Source of the DNA: Alkaliflexus imshenetskii DSM 15055
Lineage (GTDB): Bacteria > Bacteroidota > Bacteroidia > Bacteroidales > Marinilabiliaceae
Assembly: GCF_000517065.1 (NCBI RefSeq)
Contig: NZ_KI912105.1
Span: forward strand, 113,666-168,975
DNA: 55,310 nt
Direction of reading: 5' to 3'
The notes beneath the pieces were generated by a model, which was given only the letters and a program-made list of their open reading frames with translations, did no database searches and was not told where the DNA came from. Numbering within the stretch: the stretch's first letter is position 1; each line of letters opens with the position of its first letter. The translations under genes and the position numbers were made by a program. This document shows, piece by piece, positions 43,184-53,081 of this stretch.

Positions 43184-45508
43184 ATGAAGACCATTCTTTT
43201 AACATTCCGTAAACTGAGTAAAAACAAAACCGCCACCTCACTGGGCATTGCCGGACTGGTTGCTGGATTGGTTTGTGTACTATATATTTTCTTTTGGGTA
43301 ACGGATGAAGTAAGTCACGACCGATTCCACAAGAACATTGATGAAATTGTGGTGGTTCATGCCTTCCTTGAAGGCGGAAATGAGGTGGTCACATTCGACG
43401 GTTGTCCACCGGCCGTTGGGCCTGCCATGAAGGAAGAGTATCCTGAAGTTCTGGAATATGCCAGATACATCCCTGCCTACCAGCAGTACCTGATATCCGG
43501 CGAATCAAACAAATCGATGGAAAGAACGGCGCTGGCAGACTTTTCACTGTTTGACATATTCTCCTTCTCATTTATTTATGGAGGTGTAGGAACTCCCGGT
43601 GTTCCGCGTCAAATCATCCTCACACAAAAAGCTGCGCAAAGTATTTTTGGTGATAACAACCCAGTAGGAAAACTTGTGAAATTTAACAACGAATACAACA
43701 TGACTGTTGTAGGGGTAATAGAAAATCTGCCGGACAACTCATCCATCAATTTTGATGTGATTGTCCCGCTTGAGATGATTGAATTGCTGTTTAATGTCGA
43801 AAATTTCCTTACCACATGGTACAACAATGGATTCATTACCTATGGATTGCTTAACAACAGAGATGATTTCAACAAAATAGCTACTACCATAACCAACCGC
43901 ATTCAAAAAGAGATGCCCTCCTCAACCAACTACCTGAGAGCATATCGTTTTAAGGATAACTATTTGTATGAAAAAAACAACATTCGCAATGTGAAGATGT
44001 TCTCGATGATTGCCATCCTGGTTTTGTTGGCAGCCACATTAAATTTCATTAACCTGAATACAGCTCGATCGGCAAAACAGGCAAAAGAATCAGGTATTAG
44101 AAAAAGTTTAGGTGCTACACGCATCGGACTCATTCGTCTTATCTACCTTGATGTGGCGGTGGTTTGTCTGATAGCATACCTCGCGGCACTGGCCATTGCG
44201 CTCATAGGATTGCCATTCTTTAACCAAACCATCGACAAGGCTATTTCCTTCACCATATTGCTTACGCCGGTTCCTCTGCTTGTCCTTATTGCGATGTACC
44301 TTTTTACAGTAGCAATTGCAGGAAGTTATCCGGCCTTCTACCTCTCAGGGTTTTCTCCCGCAGATACGCTGCGATCAACAACAATGACCAACAAAAGCAA
44401 GGGGATGTTCAGAAACTCCCTGATTACCGTAATATTTGTAATTTCTATAGCTCTTTTTGCCACCACCATTATCATTTCGAGACAAACCAATTTCATGCAA
44501 CAAATGGATTTGGGTTTCTCTAAAGATCAACTAATATACGTGGATTTGAGAGGAAAACTGAAACCACAGGCCAATACTTTTAAAGAAGAGTTAAGCCGCT
44601 GGCCCGACATCATCTCATCAACCATTGTATCGCATTTGCCAACAGGCATTGGCAATAATGGTGAAGGTTGGGACTGGGAAGGCCGCGACCCGCAGTTCAG
44701 ACCACTGGTTACCAACTGGGCTGCCGACCATGATTTGGTTGAGACCTTAGGCGCAAAGATGAACGAAGGTGAATACCGACGTGCCAATCAGAGTGGCATT
44801 GTGATTAACCGCACTTTTGCCAATCTCATAGGCTGGGATTCCTACGCCGGAAAAACCATCAGCTCTTACGGCACATCCTGGACAATTACCGGAGTTATGG
44901 AAGACATCCATTTTAACGAGCTAAGTAAAATTGTTCAGCCAATGGCCATTTATCCTTTGGAAGACTGGGCTTACAACCACCTTTTAATTAAAATAAACAC
45001 ACGAAATGTGAAGGCTACTTTCGATTATATCAGAAAAACCGCCTCGGGCATCGATCCTGACATGCCTGTACATCTGGCATTTCTAAACGACCAATATAAC
45101 CAGCAACTTAAATCAGAAATCAACCTCGGACGCTTAATCACATTATTCACAATGCTATCCATGCTGGTTTTATGCCTTGGACTTTTGGGTGTAGTGATGT
45201 TTATGGCCGAACAAAAAACCAAAGAGATAGGCATTCGCAAATGTATGGGCGAACAGGTATCATCACTGATAATAAGATTTGTGAAACCATTTGTGATTGC
45301 CGGAATAGTGGCATCTGCCATTGCCATTCCGCTCACATGGTATGTGATGAACAACTGGCTGCAAAGTTATGCACATCGCATTACATTGGATGTTTGGATA
45401 TTTGCCGGAGCATCAATCCTAACCATAATCGTATCGGTCATCACCGTTGCCTGGCAAAGCTGGCGGGCAGCCACGCGCAATCCGGTGTTGGCACTCAGAT
45501 ATGAATAG
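43184..45508 (+). CDS. FtsX/MacB-type ABC permease 2 of 4
   Basis: This 774-residue paralogue has the same double layout: a helix at about 18-38 (SLGIAGLVAGLVCVLYIFFW), a periplasmic core, an FtsX domain with three helices (about 275-405), then a second half starting near 412 (NSLITVIFVISIALFATTII). It carries the coupling motif KTKEIGIRKCMGEQVSSLII and the closing TRNPVLALRYE. It starts 49 bp after permease 1. Its periplasmic parts differ strongly from the others while the membrane and coupling regions stay similar, as if the cargo-contacting domains have diverged. No ATP-binding motif is present. Confidence 0.93.
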   Translation: MKTILLTFRKLSKNKTATSLGIAGLVAGLVCVLYIFFWVTDEVSHDRFHKNIDEIVVVHAFLEGGNEVVTFDGCPPAVGPAMKEEYPEVLEYARYIPAYQQYLISGESNKSMERTALADFSLFDIFSFSFIYGGVGTPGVPRQIILTQKAAQSIFGDNNPVGKLVKFNNEYNMTVVGVIENLPDNSSINFDVIVPLEMIELLFNVENFLTTWYNNGFITYGLLNNRDDFNKIATTITNRIQKEMPSSTNYLRAYRFKDNYLYEKNNIRNVKMFSMIAILVLLAATLNFINLNTARSAKQAKESGIRKSLGATRIGLIRLIYLDVAVVCLIAYLAALAIALIGLPFFNQTIDKAISFTILLTPVPLLVLIAMYLFTVAIAGSYPAFYLSGFSPADTLRSTTMTNKSKGMFRNSLITVIFVISIALFATTIIISRQTNFMQQMDLGFSKDQLIYVDLRGKLKPQANTFKEELSRWPDIISSTIVSHLPTGIGNNGEGWDWEGRDPQFRPLVTNWAADHDLVETLGAKMNEGEYRRANQSGIVINRTFANLIGWDSYAGKTISSYGTSWTITGVMEDIHFNELSKIVQPMAIYPLEDWAYNHLLIKINTRNVKATFDYIRKTASGIDPDMPVHLAFLNDQYNQQLKSEINLGRLITLFTMLSMLVLCLGLLGVVMFMAEQKTKEIGIRKCMGEQVSSLIIRFVKPFVIAGIVASAIAIPLTWYVMNNWLQSYAHRITLDVWIFAGASILTIIVSVITVAWQSWRAATRNPVLALRYE

Positions 45509-45675
45509 CATTACCTTAAAAACAAAAAGTTAGATGATAAGACGTAAGAAGAGTAGATTCATAAAACGAACATTTAGAATTTAACCATCATTTCTCCATC
45601 GCCTTTCATCTAACTTCTTTCAAAAACATGGCAATTTCAGATACTGTTTGAAATTAGCTTCAAAACCAAAACATT
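45509..45675. other. Gap between permeases 2 and 3 with a long-range inverted repeat
   Basis: AAGTTAGATG (45527-45536) and CATCTAACTT (45607-45616) are perfect inverted repeats 70 bases apart, with TAGAT-like words between. This is the longest gap among the permease genes and could hold an internal promoter or processing site, but no promoter consensus is clear. Confidence 0.4.
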
Positions 45676-48039
45676 ATGAACCACACACATTGGAAAATAG
45701 CGCTCAGGAATCTGATAAAAGATAAAACCACATCTGTTGTGTGCATATTTGGTTTGTCGCTTGGATTCACCGTTTACATCCTTATTACTCTTTTTATCAG
45801 ATATGAACTCAGTTGGAACAAAGCCAATGACAACTATGACCATATCTACAACATCCAAAGAATAAATACCACATCTACACACGTATTTAACGGGAACAAT
45901 GTATCGCCGCATACGCCCGCCATTACGGCATCGTTGCTGGAGCGGCATCCCGAAATTGATAAAACAACAGTCATATTTGAATCTTACGGGCAATTTCTTT
46001 CTGCCAGCCCAAGCTCACCACAATTTCATATAGAACGAGGACTCTATGCCGACCACAACTACACATCCATATTCACTCTGAATTTTTTAAGAGGTGATTT
46101 TAAAACATCATTAAACAATCCTTTCTCGGTAATAATATCGGAGTCGCTGGCAATTAAGATTTTCAACTCTACGGATGTAATAGGTTCATCTATCACTTTC
46201 AATAAAAAGACAGAGCTGAACATTACAGGTGTGTTTCGTGATTTACCTAAAAACACTACCATCAGGCCTGATTACATCATCTCATTTGCAACACTTGAAC
46301 GCACACGCGGTGTTACCCGCAACGATTATTGGACCATCTCATGTCTGAATTATATACTACTCTCCCCATCGGCCGATGCAAAAACTACGGCCGATAAACT
46401 AAAGCCCCTCTATAAGGACTTAGATGGCATGAAATACGATGACTTATTGCTTTTGCCACTGTCGGAACTGCAACGTTCATACAAAGGAGACTATTATATT
46501 GTGCTTTGGATATTTGGGATAATTGCGCTTTTCATTCTCTTGATGTCGGCATTTAACTATATAAATATCAGTATTGCCAACGCATCTACCAGGGCAAAGG
46601 AGATTGCAATAAAGAAAATAAATGGAAGCAGCAAAACCCGCCTGGTAATTCAATTCCTATCCGAAACAATCATACTTTCAGTGATGGCTCTCTCGTTGGC
46701 ATTTGCAATTTTGAAAGGGTTATTGCCATTATTCAACGCCATAATGGATACGGATTTGGATTTACGTTTATCAACCGACCTGAATCTTATCCTTTGGTTA
46801 TTTCCTGTTACTTTACTGATAGGAGCCATTGCCGGCATACTGCCAGCGCTCTACCTGTCGAACCAAAATCTCATTAAACTCACCAAATCAGGGATTTTCA
46901 CACCGGGTAAGGAGAAGTTAAGCGTGAAAAAAGTGCTTCTTGGCAGTCAATTTGCCATCACCATTTTCTTAATTAGCCTAAGTCTGTTCTTTGTTGCACA
47001 AGTAAACTACATTACAACTAAAGATCCCGGGTTGGACAGAGAGAATGTAATTTTTGTTGACATCACTTCAACCGAGTCGCACATTTCGTTTCAGGACTTT
47101 CGGAATCGTATGAAGCAGCAGAGTGTAATTCTGGACGTATCCATGTCGCAAAATCTGCCCTTCGTGATTCATGGCGGGGGAATGATTAACTGGGAAGGTG
47201 GGCCACCGGAAGAGAAAATATCTTATCGCCCCAATGAGGTATCACACAATTTTATCGATAATCTGGGATTAAAACTTGTGAATGGCCGTAACTTCTCACC
47301 AGACTATTCGGCAGATCCGCTGCAAAGTTGCATCATAAATGAAACTGCTGCCCGAACCTTTGGCTGGGACAATCCGCTGGGTAAGCGCTTAAACGATAAC
47401 AGATGGACCGTAGTTGGTGTAGTGGCCGATTATCATGTAATGGATATGCACAACATCATTGAACCTGTGGTGCTTATTGCATCTCCCGACGTGATATCGG
47501 GAAGGCGTATCATCACATTCAGACATCAATCGGGAAAACTCACGGAAGCATATAACATCATTCATACAATAGTAACACAAACTTTTCCGAACGACCCATT
47601 TAGAATGAGCGACATGGAAACAGCATTTGTTACCGAATCGGCATTTATGGCCTACCAGTCCATCAAAAATGCACTTCTGCTTTTCACTGTATTCACCATA
47701 TTTCTATCGATAATCGGATTGTTTGGATTGATATCGTTCAATCTGAAAAAAAGGACAAAAGAGATTGCCATCCGAAAAATAAACGGTAGCCCAATCAGCC
47801 AGATTTTTCTGCTTCTCAACAAGGAGTTTGTGCCGTTGCTTTTGGCATCGGTAATAGTTGCGTGGCCGGGTGTATGGCTCATTCACAATGCCTTCCCGGG
47901 TGTTTACAAACTTGCGCTTCAACCATGGATGTTCATTGCATCCCTATTAATAATTGCCATAAGCACATTTCTTACAACAAGTTACCACACATACAAAGCA
48001 TCCGTCAGAAATCCGGTTGAAGCACTGCGTTATGAATAA
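45676..48039 (+). CDS. FtsX/MacB-type ABC permease 3 of 4
   Basis: The 787-residue permease begins with KIALRNLIKDKTTSVVCIFG, a helix at about 18-40, then a periplasmic core (about 41-270) and an FtsX domain with helices at about 275-415. It repeats from about 427 (KKVLLGSQFAITIFLISLSL) and carries KKRTKEIAIRKINGSPISQI in the second FtsX domain. It ends VRNPVEALRYE. An IKKING-like motif (AKEIAIKKINGSSKTR) also appears in the first FtsX domain, showing the tandem half origin. It is preceded by a gap of 167 bp and followed after 56 bp by permease 4. Confidence 0.93.
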   Translation: MNHTHWKIALRNLIKDKTTSVVCIFGLSLGFTVYILITLFIRYELSWNKANDNYDHIYNIQRINTTSTHVFNGNNVSPHTPAITASLLERHPEIDKTTVIFESYGQFLSASPSSPQFHIERGLYADHNYTSIFTLNFLRGDFKTSLNNPFSVIISESLAIKIFNSTDVIGSSITFNKKTELNITGVFRDLPKNTTIRPDYIISFATLERTRGVTRNDYWTISCLNYILLSPSADAKTTADKLKPLYKDLDGMKYDDLLLLPLSELQRSYKGDYYIVLWIFGIIALFILLMSAFNYINISIANASTRAKEIAIKKINGSSKTRLVIQFLSETIILSVMALSLAFAILKGLLPLFNAIMDTDLDLRLSTDLNLILWLFPVTLLIGAIAGILPALYLSNQNLIKLTKSGIFTPGKEKLSVKKVLLGSQFAITIFLISLSLFFVAQVNYITTKDPGLDRENVIFVDITSTESHISFQDFRNRMKQQSVILDVSMSQNLPFVIHGGGMINWEGGPPEEKISYRPNEVSHNFIDNLGLKLVNGRNFSPDYSADPLQSCIINETAARTFGWDNPLGKRLNDNRWTVVGVVADYHVMDMHNIIEPVVLIASPDVISGRRIITFRHQSGKLTEAYNIIHTIVTQTFPNDPFRMSDMETAFVTESAFMAYQSIKNALLLFTVFTIFLSIIGLFGLISFNLKKRTKEIAIRKINGSPISQIFLLLNKEFVPLLLASVIVAWPGVWLIHNAFPGVYKLALQPWMFIASLLIIAISTFLTTSYHTYKASVRNPVEALRYE

Positions 48040-48095
48040 TCAAAACAGCCAAATATTAACTGTTCAAAAATAAACCACAGAAACCCTGTCAGACT

Positions 48096-50492
48096 ATGTT
48101 AAAATTCATCTTCCTATCGGCCATCCGAAGTCTCTTAAAGTACAAACACATTTCACTAATCAACCTGTTTGGACTTGTTTTGGGTATTACCTCTTTTCTA
48201 TTTATTCAACATTACCTTTTGTATGAATTCTCTTTTGACCATTTCATTAAAGATTCAGAACAAGTTTACCGGATAAATTTCCGAATTGAGAAAGAGGGTC
48301 AAACCATTTACAATGGAGCCAAAACGCCAAGAGCCATCTATTTTGCGCTAAAAAATGACATTCCTGAAATTGAAGCCAACTCAGTGGCATACTTTGAGAA
48401 GTGTCTGATTAGATTCGAGGAAAAGAGTCTTGCCAATCAGGATGTATTGTGGGTAGAAGAAGATTTTGAAAGAGTTTTTCCACTCGAAATGGTCGAAGGT
48501 TATGCAGATTATTCGAAACCACGCCTTGGAACCATTTCGGAAACTGCTGCCAAAACTTTTTTTGGTGATAAGAGCCCAATAGGTGAAATTATTGGCATCA
48601 ACCAGGGCATGCCCATTGAGATAACCGGCGTTTTTAAAGACTTACCTTCAAACACCCATTTTTCTGCTCAATACTTTGCATCCGTAAAAACTTGGGTAGA
48701 GATGGAAGCCATTAGTGCAGCCGGCGACTGGCGATGGAATGGCTGGTGGAGCTATATCCGCCTTAAGGATGGTGTATCTCCCCACCATGTTACCGATAAA
48801 ATAAATACGTTCATCGATACCTACATGGGTTTTCTGCAAGAAGATAACAGGCAAGGCACCTTTTCGCTGCAACCACTTCACGACTTGCATTTTATTTCAG
48901 GGATAGAAGGAGAAATGGGTGCTCAGACCAACCGCTCCTCGCTATCGAACCTAATGGCCATAGCCTTAATAACCATCCTTATTGCGTGGATAAACTACGT
49001 AAATTTGGCTATGGCTCATGCGCAATCGCGTGCGCTGCAGATAAAAATGCGCAAATTAATTGGGGCATCAAACACGCACCTTTGGCATCAATCGTTGGCC
49101 GAAAGCGTGATACTAAACGTAACCGCATTAATTATTTCAGTAGCATTTTATCTCATATTCCTGAATTCGTTTGCACGCATTTTCTTTATTCCTATCAATC
49201 AGGCAGATTTACCTCTGTCGTACATGGTAATTGTATCGTTGGCAATCATCGTAACCGGCATCATCTTTTCGAGCCTCTATCATGGTATTGCGCTGTCGAA
49301 AATTTCCATCGTAGCAACTCATACAAAATCAGGGCGTAAGTTTAAAAACTGGCTGGTATTGGTTCAGATGATTGTTTCTACCTTCTTTCTCACAAGCACC
49401 ATCATCGTATATCAGCAAATCTCGTTTATGAAAACAAAGAATCTGGGCATTGAACTCGATGATGTGATTATATTAACCGGTCCTGCCAGTCTAAACGCCG
49501 ATGGCTATAAAAGAGAACGATTTGAAAGTTTTAAAAGAGAGCTGCTCACCTTCCCCGATTTTAAAGATGCTACATTTAACATGTATGTACCCGGACAAGA
49601 ACCGGCCAGAGGTTACAGGGAGTTTACAAATCCGGCTTCCGGCATATCTCCGGATGTCTTCTTTTTTGAGAACAATGCCTCCGCCGGATTCATCAACACC
49701 TATCAGATGCATCTGTTGGCAGGGAGAGACTTCACAATTGAACCCTATCACAACTCAAATCAGATTGTCATCAATGAGGCCGCAATGCAACATTTGGGTT
49801 TTGCCAATCCTGAAGACGCTATAAGCCGTCAGATTTACCATAAAGGCAGTAGCCAACAGCACATGGAGATAGTAGGGGTTGTAGCCAATTTTCACAACGA
49901 AGGATTGCAAAAACCAATCTACCCGATAATATGGAACAACCACTATCCCAACGAATTTGGCTACTTCGCAGTGCGGGTGCAATCTAACAACGCCCAAAAA
50001 TCACTCGATTTGCTACGTATTATCTGGAACAAGCACTATACGCAAGACAATTTCGATTACATATTTGCAAAGGAACAGTTTAACCTTCAGTACCAATCGG
50101 AGAGCCGGTTTGGCAAGTTTTACCTGTGGCTTACCATACTATCCATTGGTATCGCAACCATCGGGCTGTACGGACTCATTGTTTTCACTTTTCACAAGCG
50201 CACACGTGAAATCAGCATCCGCAAGGTTAATGGCGCTAAAGTAGTAGAGATTATGTTGTTGTTAGGCAAAGATTTTATGCTTTGGGTTGGTATGGCTTTC
50301 CTCGTTGCAACACCACTTTCATTTTTTGCCATGAACAAATGGCTGCAAAATTTTGCATATCGGATTGATGTGTATTGGTGGATATTTGCATTGGCTGGAA
50401 TCATTATGATGTGCATTACCATGCTCACTGTGAGTTGGCAAAGCTACAAAATAGCCACCCGCAACCCGGCTGAAACACTCCGCTACGAGTAG
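48096..50492 (+). CDS. FtsX/MacB-type ABC permease 4 of 4
   Basis: The 798-residue last permease shares the layout: a helix at about 22-42, a periplasmic core including the family-typical VFKDLPSNTHFSAQYFASVK, an FtsX domain (about 285-420), a second half from about 425 (WLVLVQMIVSTFFLTSTIIV), KRTREISIRKVNGAKVVEIM and the closing TRNPAETLRYE. A strong hairpin with a T-rich tail begins 24 bp after the stop, so the operon ends here. As for its paralogues, the exported or extracted substrate cannot be read from the sequence; lipoproteins, lipids or peptides are all possible for this superfamily. Confidence 0.93.
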   Translation: MLKFIFLSAIRSLLKYKHISLINLFGLVLGITSFLFIQHYLLYEFSFDHFIKDSEQVYRINFRIEKEGQTIYNGAKTPRAIYFALKNDIPEIEANSVAYFEKCLIRFEEKSLANQDVLWVEEDFERVFPLEMVEGYADYSKPRLGTISETAAKTFFGDKSPIGEIIGINQGMPIEITGVFKDLPSNTHFSAQYFASVKTWVEMEAISAAGDWRWNGWWSYIRLKDGVSPHHVTDKINTFIDTYMGFLQEDNRQGTFSLQPLHDLHFISGIEGEMGAQTNRSSLSNLMAIALITILIAWINYVNLAMAHAQSRALQIKMRKLIGASNTHLWHQSLAESVILNVTALIISVAFYLIFLNSFARIFFIPINQADLPLSYMVIVSLAIIVTGIIFSSLYHGIALSKISIVATHTKSGRKFKNWLVLVQMIVSTFFLTSTIIVYQQISFMKTKNLGIELDDVIILTGPASLNADGYKRERFESFKRELLTFPDFKDATFNMYVPGQEPARGYREFTNPASGISPDVFFFENNASAGFINTYQMHLLAGRDFTIEPYHNSNQIVINEAAMQHLGFANPEDAISRQIYHKGSSQQHMEIVGVVANFHNEGLQKPIYPIIWNNHYPNEFGYFAVRVQSNNAQKSLDLLRIIWNKHYTQDNFDYIFAKEQFNLQYQSESRFGKFYLWLTILSIGIATIGLYGLIVFTFHKRTREISIRKVNGAKVVEIMLLLGKDFMLWVGMAFLVATPLSFFAMNKWLQNFAYRIDVYWWIFALAGIIMMCITMLTVSWQSYKIATRNPAETLRYE

Positions 50493-50515
50493 TAAACCAA
50501 TTGGTAAAAAGAAGC

Positions 50516-50558
50516 ACGGCACCGCAGAAAAGAGATATCTGTGGTGCCATGCCGTTTT
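50516..50558 (+). terminator. Intrinsic terminator of the permease operon
   Basis: GGCACCGCAG (50518-50527) pairs with CTGTGGTGCC (50539-50548) with one G-U pair around an 11-base loop. An alternative outer pairing of ACGGCA with TGCCGT is possible. TTTTAT follows. Its place right after permease 4 supports the call. Confidence 0.7.
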
Positions 50559-50581
50559 ATTCATTTGCTTATAAAACGGGA

Positions 50582-51175
50582 CTACAAAGCTTCATAAATG
50601 GCTTTTGAGAAGTCGTTTAAATCGCCAGGTACTCTACTGGTAATCAGATTGCCATCGAGCACCACTGACTGATCCAGAAAATTGGCGCCTGCAGCAACAA
50701 GCTCATCCTGAACACCTCCTACGGCGGTACAGCTCTTACCTTCCAAAACACCTGCAGTAATCAGTACCTGAGGTCCATGACAAATTGCTGCGGTAGGTTT
50801 ACCGGAATTAAAGAAATCGCGTGCAAATGCAACAACAGTCTCGTTTTCACGCAAAATGGCAGGCCCTCGTCCGCCAGGCAAAATAAGTGCATCAAAATCA
50901 GATACCGACACATCACCAACAGCTTTCTCTATGCGTATGGTAAAATCACTGTTATAGGCTTTCACTTCGCCAACGGATGGTCCAATTACCGTAACTTCCA
51001 CACCACGATTTGTAAGATATCCAATTGGCATATAAGCTTCGCCATCGTGAAAACCCTCTGCAACCATCACTGCCACACGCTTAACATCTTTAACTACTTC
51101 TGCTTGTGGAGCCTGCTGTTGACATGCTACAACCAAAAGTGAAACCATAAATAATCCAAAAAGCATCTTCTTCAT
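50582..51175 (-). CDS. PfpI/DJ-1-family protein with a lipoprotein signal
   Basis: The 197-residue protein has a lipobox LVVAC (Cys18), so it should be anchored in the envelope after export. The DJ-1/PfpI domain fills residues about 32-197, with the nucleophile Cys132 in AAICHGPQVL and the following His133 as in the PfpI group, LILPGGRGP (97-105) and an acidic residue in AEGFHDGEA. The family includes proteases, glyoxalases and protein deglycases, so the activity is uncertain. Most known members are cytoplasmic, so the signal peptide is unusual. A second, cytosolic DJ-1 protein lies at 53082-53630. Confidence 0.88.
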   Translation of the reverse strand: MKKMLFGLFMVSLLVVACQQQAPQAEVVKDVKRVAVMVAEGFHDGEAYMPIGYLTNRGVEVTVIGPSVGEVKAYNSDFTIRIEKAVGDVSVSDFDALILPGGRGPAILRENETVVAFARDFFNSGKPTAAICHGPQVLITAGVLEGKSCTAVGGVQDELVAAGANFLDQSVVLDGNLITSRVPGDLNDFSKAIYEAL

Positions 51176-51362
51176 AACTCGTATGTTTTAGTTGAACATA
51201 TAATTACTTGTTATCCATAAAAATAATAAACAACCTAATTAAAATCTTTTGAAACGACCTAAAGATTGTTAAATAATCACGTCATAAACATCAGTAATAC
51301 AACACAATATACAAAATCTTAAACAATATATCAAATCATCGCAATCAGCCTATAGCCACAAA

Positions 51363-51387
51363 CGCCTGCATACATTGTACACAGGCG
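51363..51387 (-). terminator. Possible terminator of the SMP-30 gene
   Basis: CGCCTG (51363-51368) and CAGGCG (51382-51387) can pair. Read on the minus strand, the stem is followed by TTTGTGG. It lies about 45 bases after the stop of the gene at 51432. The U-tract is short. Confidence 0.4.
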
Positions 51388-51431
51388 CTTGTAGTGCTAT
51401 ATTATCGTTATAATGGATGACAAACTTAAAA

Positions 51432-52346
51432 CTATTTATACCTCACACCTTTCACATTCATTTGGAGCGTATAAATAGAGTTCATTGCAGTGATAAAAAG
51501 AATATTCTGGCTGGCACCGCCAAAAGTAACATTGGCAGTCCATGGCTGATCTATTTTTATATGCTCTATCATCTCACCCGAAGGATTAAAAACCATAACA
51601 CCATCTCCAGTTAGATACACATTGCCTCTATTGTCGATGGTCATGCCATCTGAACCTTTACTGCAAAAAAGCGTACGATTGGATAGTGTACCATCCGAAT
51701 GAATCGTGTATGAGTATGTCTTATCATCTCCAATATCTGCCACATACAACACTTTGCCATCTGGCGTACCAATAATACCGTTGGGCTTAACAAGCTCATC
51801 GTCAACTATAATAACATCACTACCATCGGGAAGTAGATAATACACCCGTTCATAATAAATTTCCTGTTCGGGATTTTGCCAATACTCCCGCTTATAATAG
51901 GGATCCGTGAAGTATATTCCCCCCCTTGCGTCAACCCATAAATCGTTAGGGCCATTCAATTTCAAATTATCGAAATTGTCAATGAGAACATCTACATTTC
52001 GTGATGCCACATCAATGGACCAAAGCTGATTGTTCTCATCGGCACAAGCCAGAAGATTGCCTTCATTATCAAAATAGAGACCATTGGCACGCCCACTTTC
52101 TTCCATAAACAAAGAAATAGTGCCATCGAGCGACCATTTGTGTATGCGATTGTTAGGCTGGTCGGTAAAATAAACATTTCCATAGGCATCGGAGGCAGGC
52201 CCTTCGGTAAATTTAAAAGCATCAGAAACAAGAACCGGTGTAGCTCCATTTGCAATTATGGAGTTATCTGCCTCGGTACATCCTGCCCCAATAAAGGAAA
52301 AAATTAGTCCAAAAGATACAAGTAAGAGTTTAATCATCTGTTTCAT
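51432..52346 (-). CDS. SMP-30/gluconolactonase-family lipoprotein
   Basis: This 304-residue beta-propeller has a lipoprotein signal ending IGAGC (Cys23). Family features include FTEGPASDAYGNVYFTD, with the metal-binding Glu in TEGP, then LNGPNDLWVDARGGIYFTDP, with Asn and Asp ligands, and VKPNGIIGTPDGKVLYVAD. Members hydrolyse sugar lactones or related esters with one divalent metal ion. Here the enzyme would act in the periplasm or on the outer-membrane face. It lies 256 bp upstream of the PfpI-like lipoprotein gene on the same strand, with a possible terminator between. Substrate is not known. Confidence 0.9.
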   Translation of the reverse strand: MKQMIKLLLVSFGLIFSFIGAGCTEADNSIIANGATPVLVSDAFKFTEGPASDAYGNVYFTDQPNNRIHKWSLDGTISLFMEESGRANGLYFDNEGNLLACADENNQLWSIDVASRNVDVLIDNFDNLKLNGPNDLWVDARGGIYFTDPYYKREYWQNPEQEIYYERVYYLLPDGSDVIIVDDELVKPNGIIGTPDGKVLYVADIGDDKTYSYTIHSDGTLSNRTLFCSKGSDGMTIDNRGNVYLTGDGVMVFNPSGEMIEHIKIDQPWTANVTFGGASQNILFITAMNSIYTLQMNVKGVRYK

Positions 52347-52604
52347 GGTTAAGATATTATAGATTTGACCTTATAAGTGCTTGAATTGTTTTAAACCATT
52401 GATATCAAAATTATAACAACAATCTATACAATTGGTTTTAAGCAAGAAAAATAAACGCCTGAATTGAAAGGTAAGTATAATAATTCTGAAAGATTCAGAT
52501 AAAGAGATAATTATCTGCAAAAATACGAGTACAACGGGTATCAGGCAGAACTTATTGACTGAATAAACAGTATACTGAAACAATTGAAATGAGGCGTTAC
52601 AGGC

Positions 52605-52979
52605 TTATTTTTTGAATATAAAAAAGACTGCAACAACAAGAAAAAACAATCCTACAATATGATTCCATTTAAGAGGCTCTGACTTGAATATAAACACTGA
52701 AATAATCACAAAAACAGATAGGGTAATAACCTCCTGAATCACTTTTAGCTCCAGCATATTAAAGGGACCACCATATTCGCGGTAGCCTATGCGGTTGGCT
52801 GGCACCTGAAACATGTACTCAAAAAATGCGATTCCCCAGCTGATTAATATTATCGCAATTAGCCCAAGGTTTTGCGACCACTTCATTTCATGAAACTTGA
52901 GATGTCCGTACCACGCAAAAGTCATGAAGGTGTTAGATAACACCAAAAACAAAACTGTAAGCAATCCTTTTGTAAGCAT
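52605..52979 (-). CDS. DMT-family small membrane protein (DUF486)
   Basis: The 124-residue protein has four membrane helices and the DUF486 motifs NTFMTFAWYGHLKF, SWGIAFFEYMFQVPANRIGY and FNMLELKVIQEVITL. DUF486 proteins are half-size relatives of drug/metabolite transporters and likely act as dimers; no substrate is known. The start is the ATG at 52979; the open frame extends to 53021 but those 14 residues are not family-like. Confidence 0.9.
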   Translation of the reverse strand: MLTKGLLTVLFLVLSNTFMTFAWYGHLKFHEMKWSQNLGLIAIILISWGIAFFEYMFQVPANRIGYREYGGPFNMLELKVIQEVITLSVFVIISVFIFKSEPLKWNHIVGLFFLVVAVFFIFKK

Positions 52980-53081
52980 CGTTTCTATTTTTTGTGGCGC
53001 AAATATAATACGAAAACACATCTGGTAATCCCAAATGTGTTTCGATAGACAAAAGAATTTTGTAGCTGTTAAGTCTCATAC

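Noticed and set aside
52371-52583. 70-codon minus-strand frame, hydrophobic
   Set aside because: AT-rich DNA gives chance hydrophobic frames; there is no promoter, no family feature, and a Phe/Leu/Ile-biased composition.
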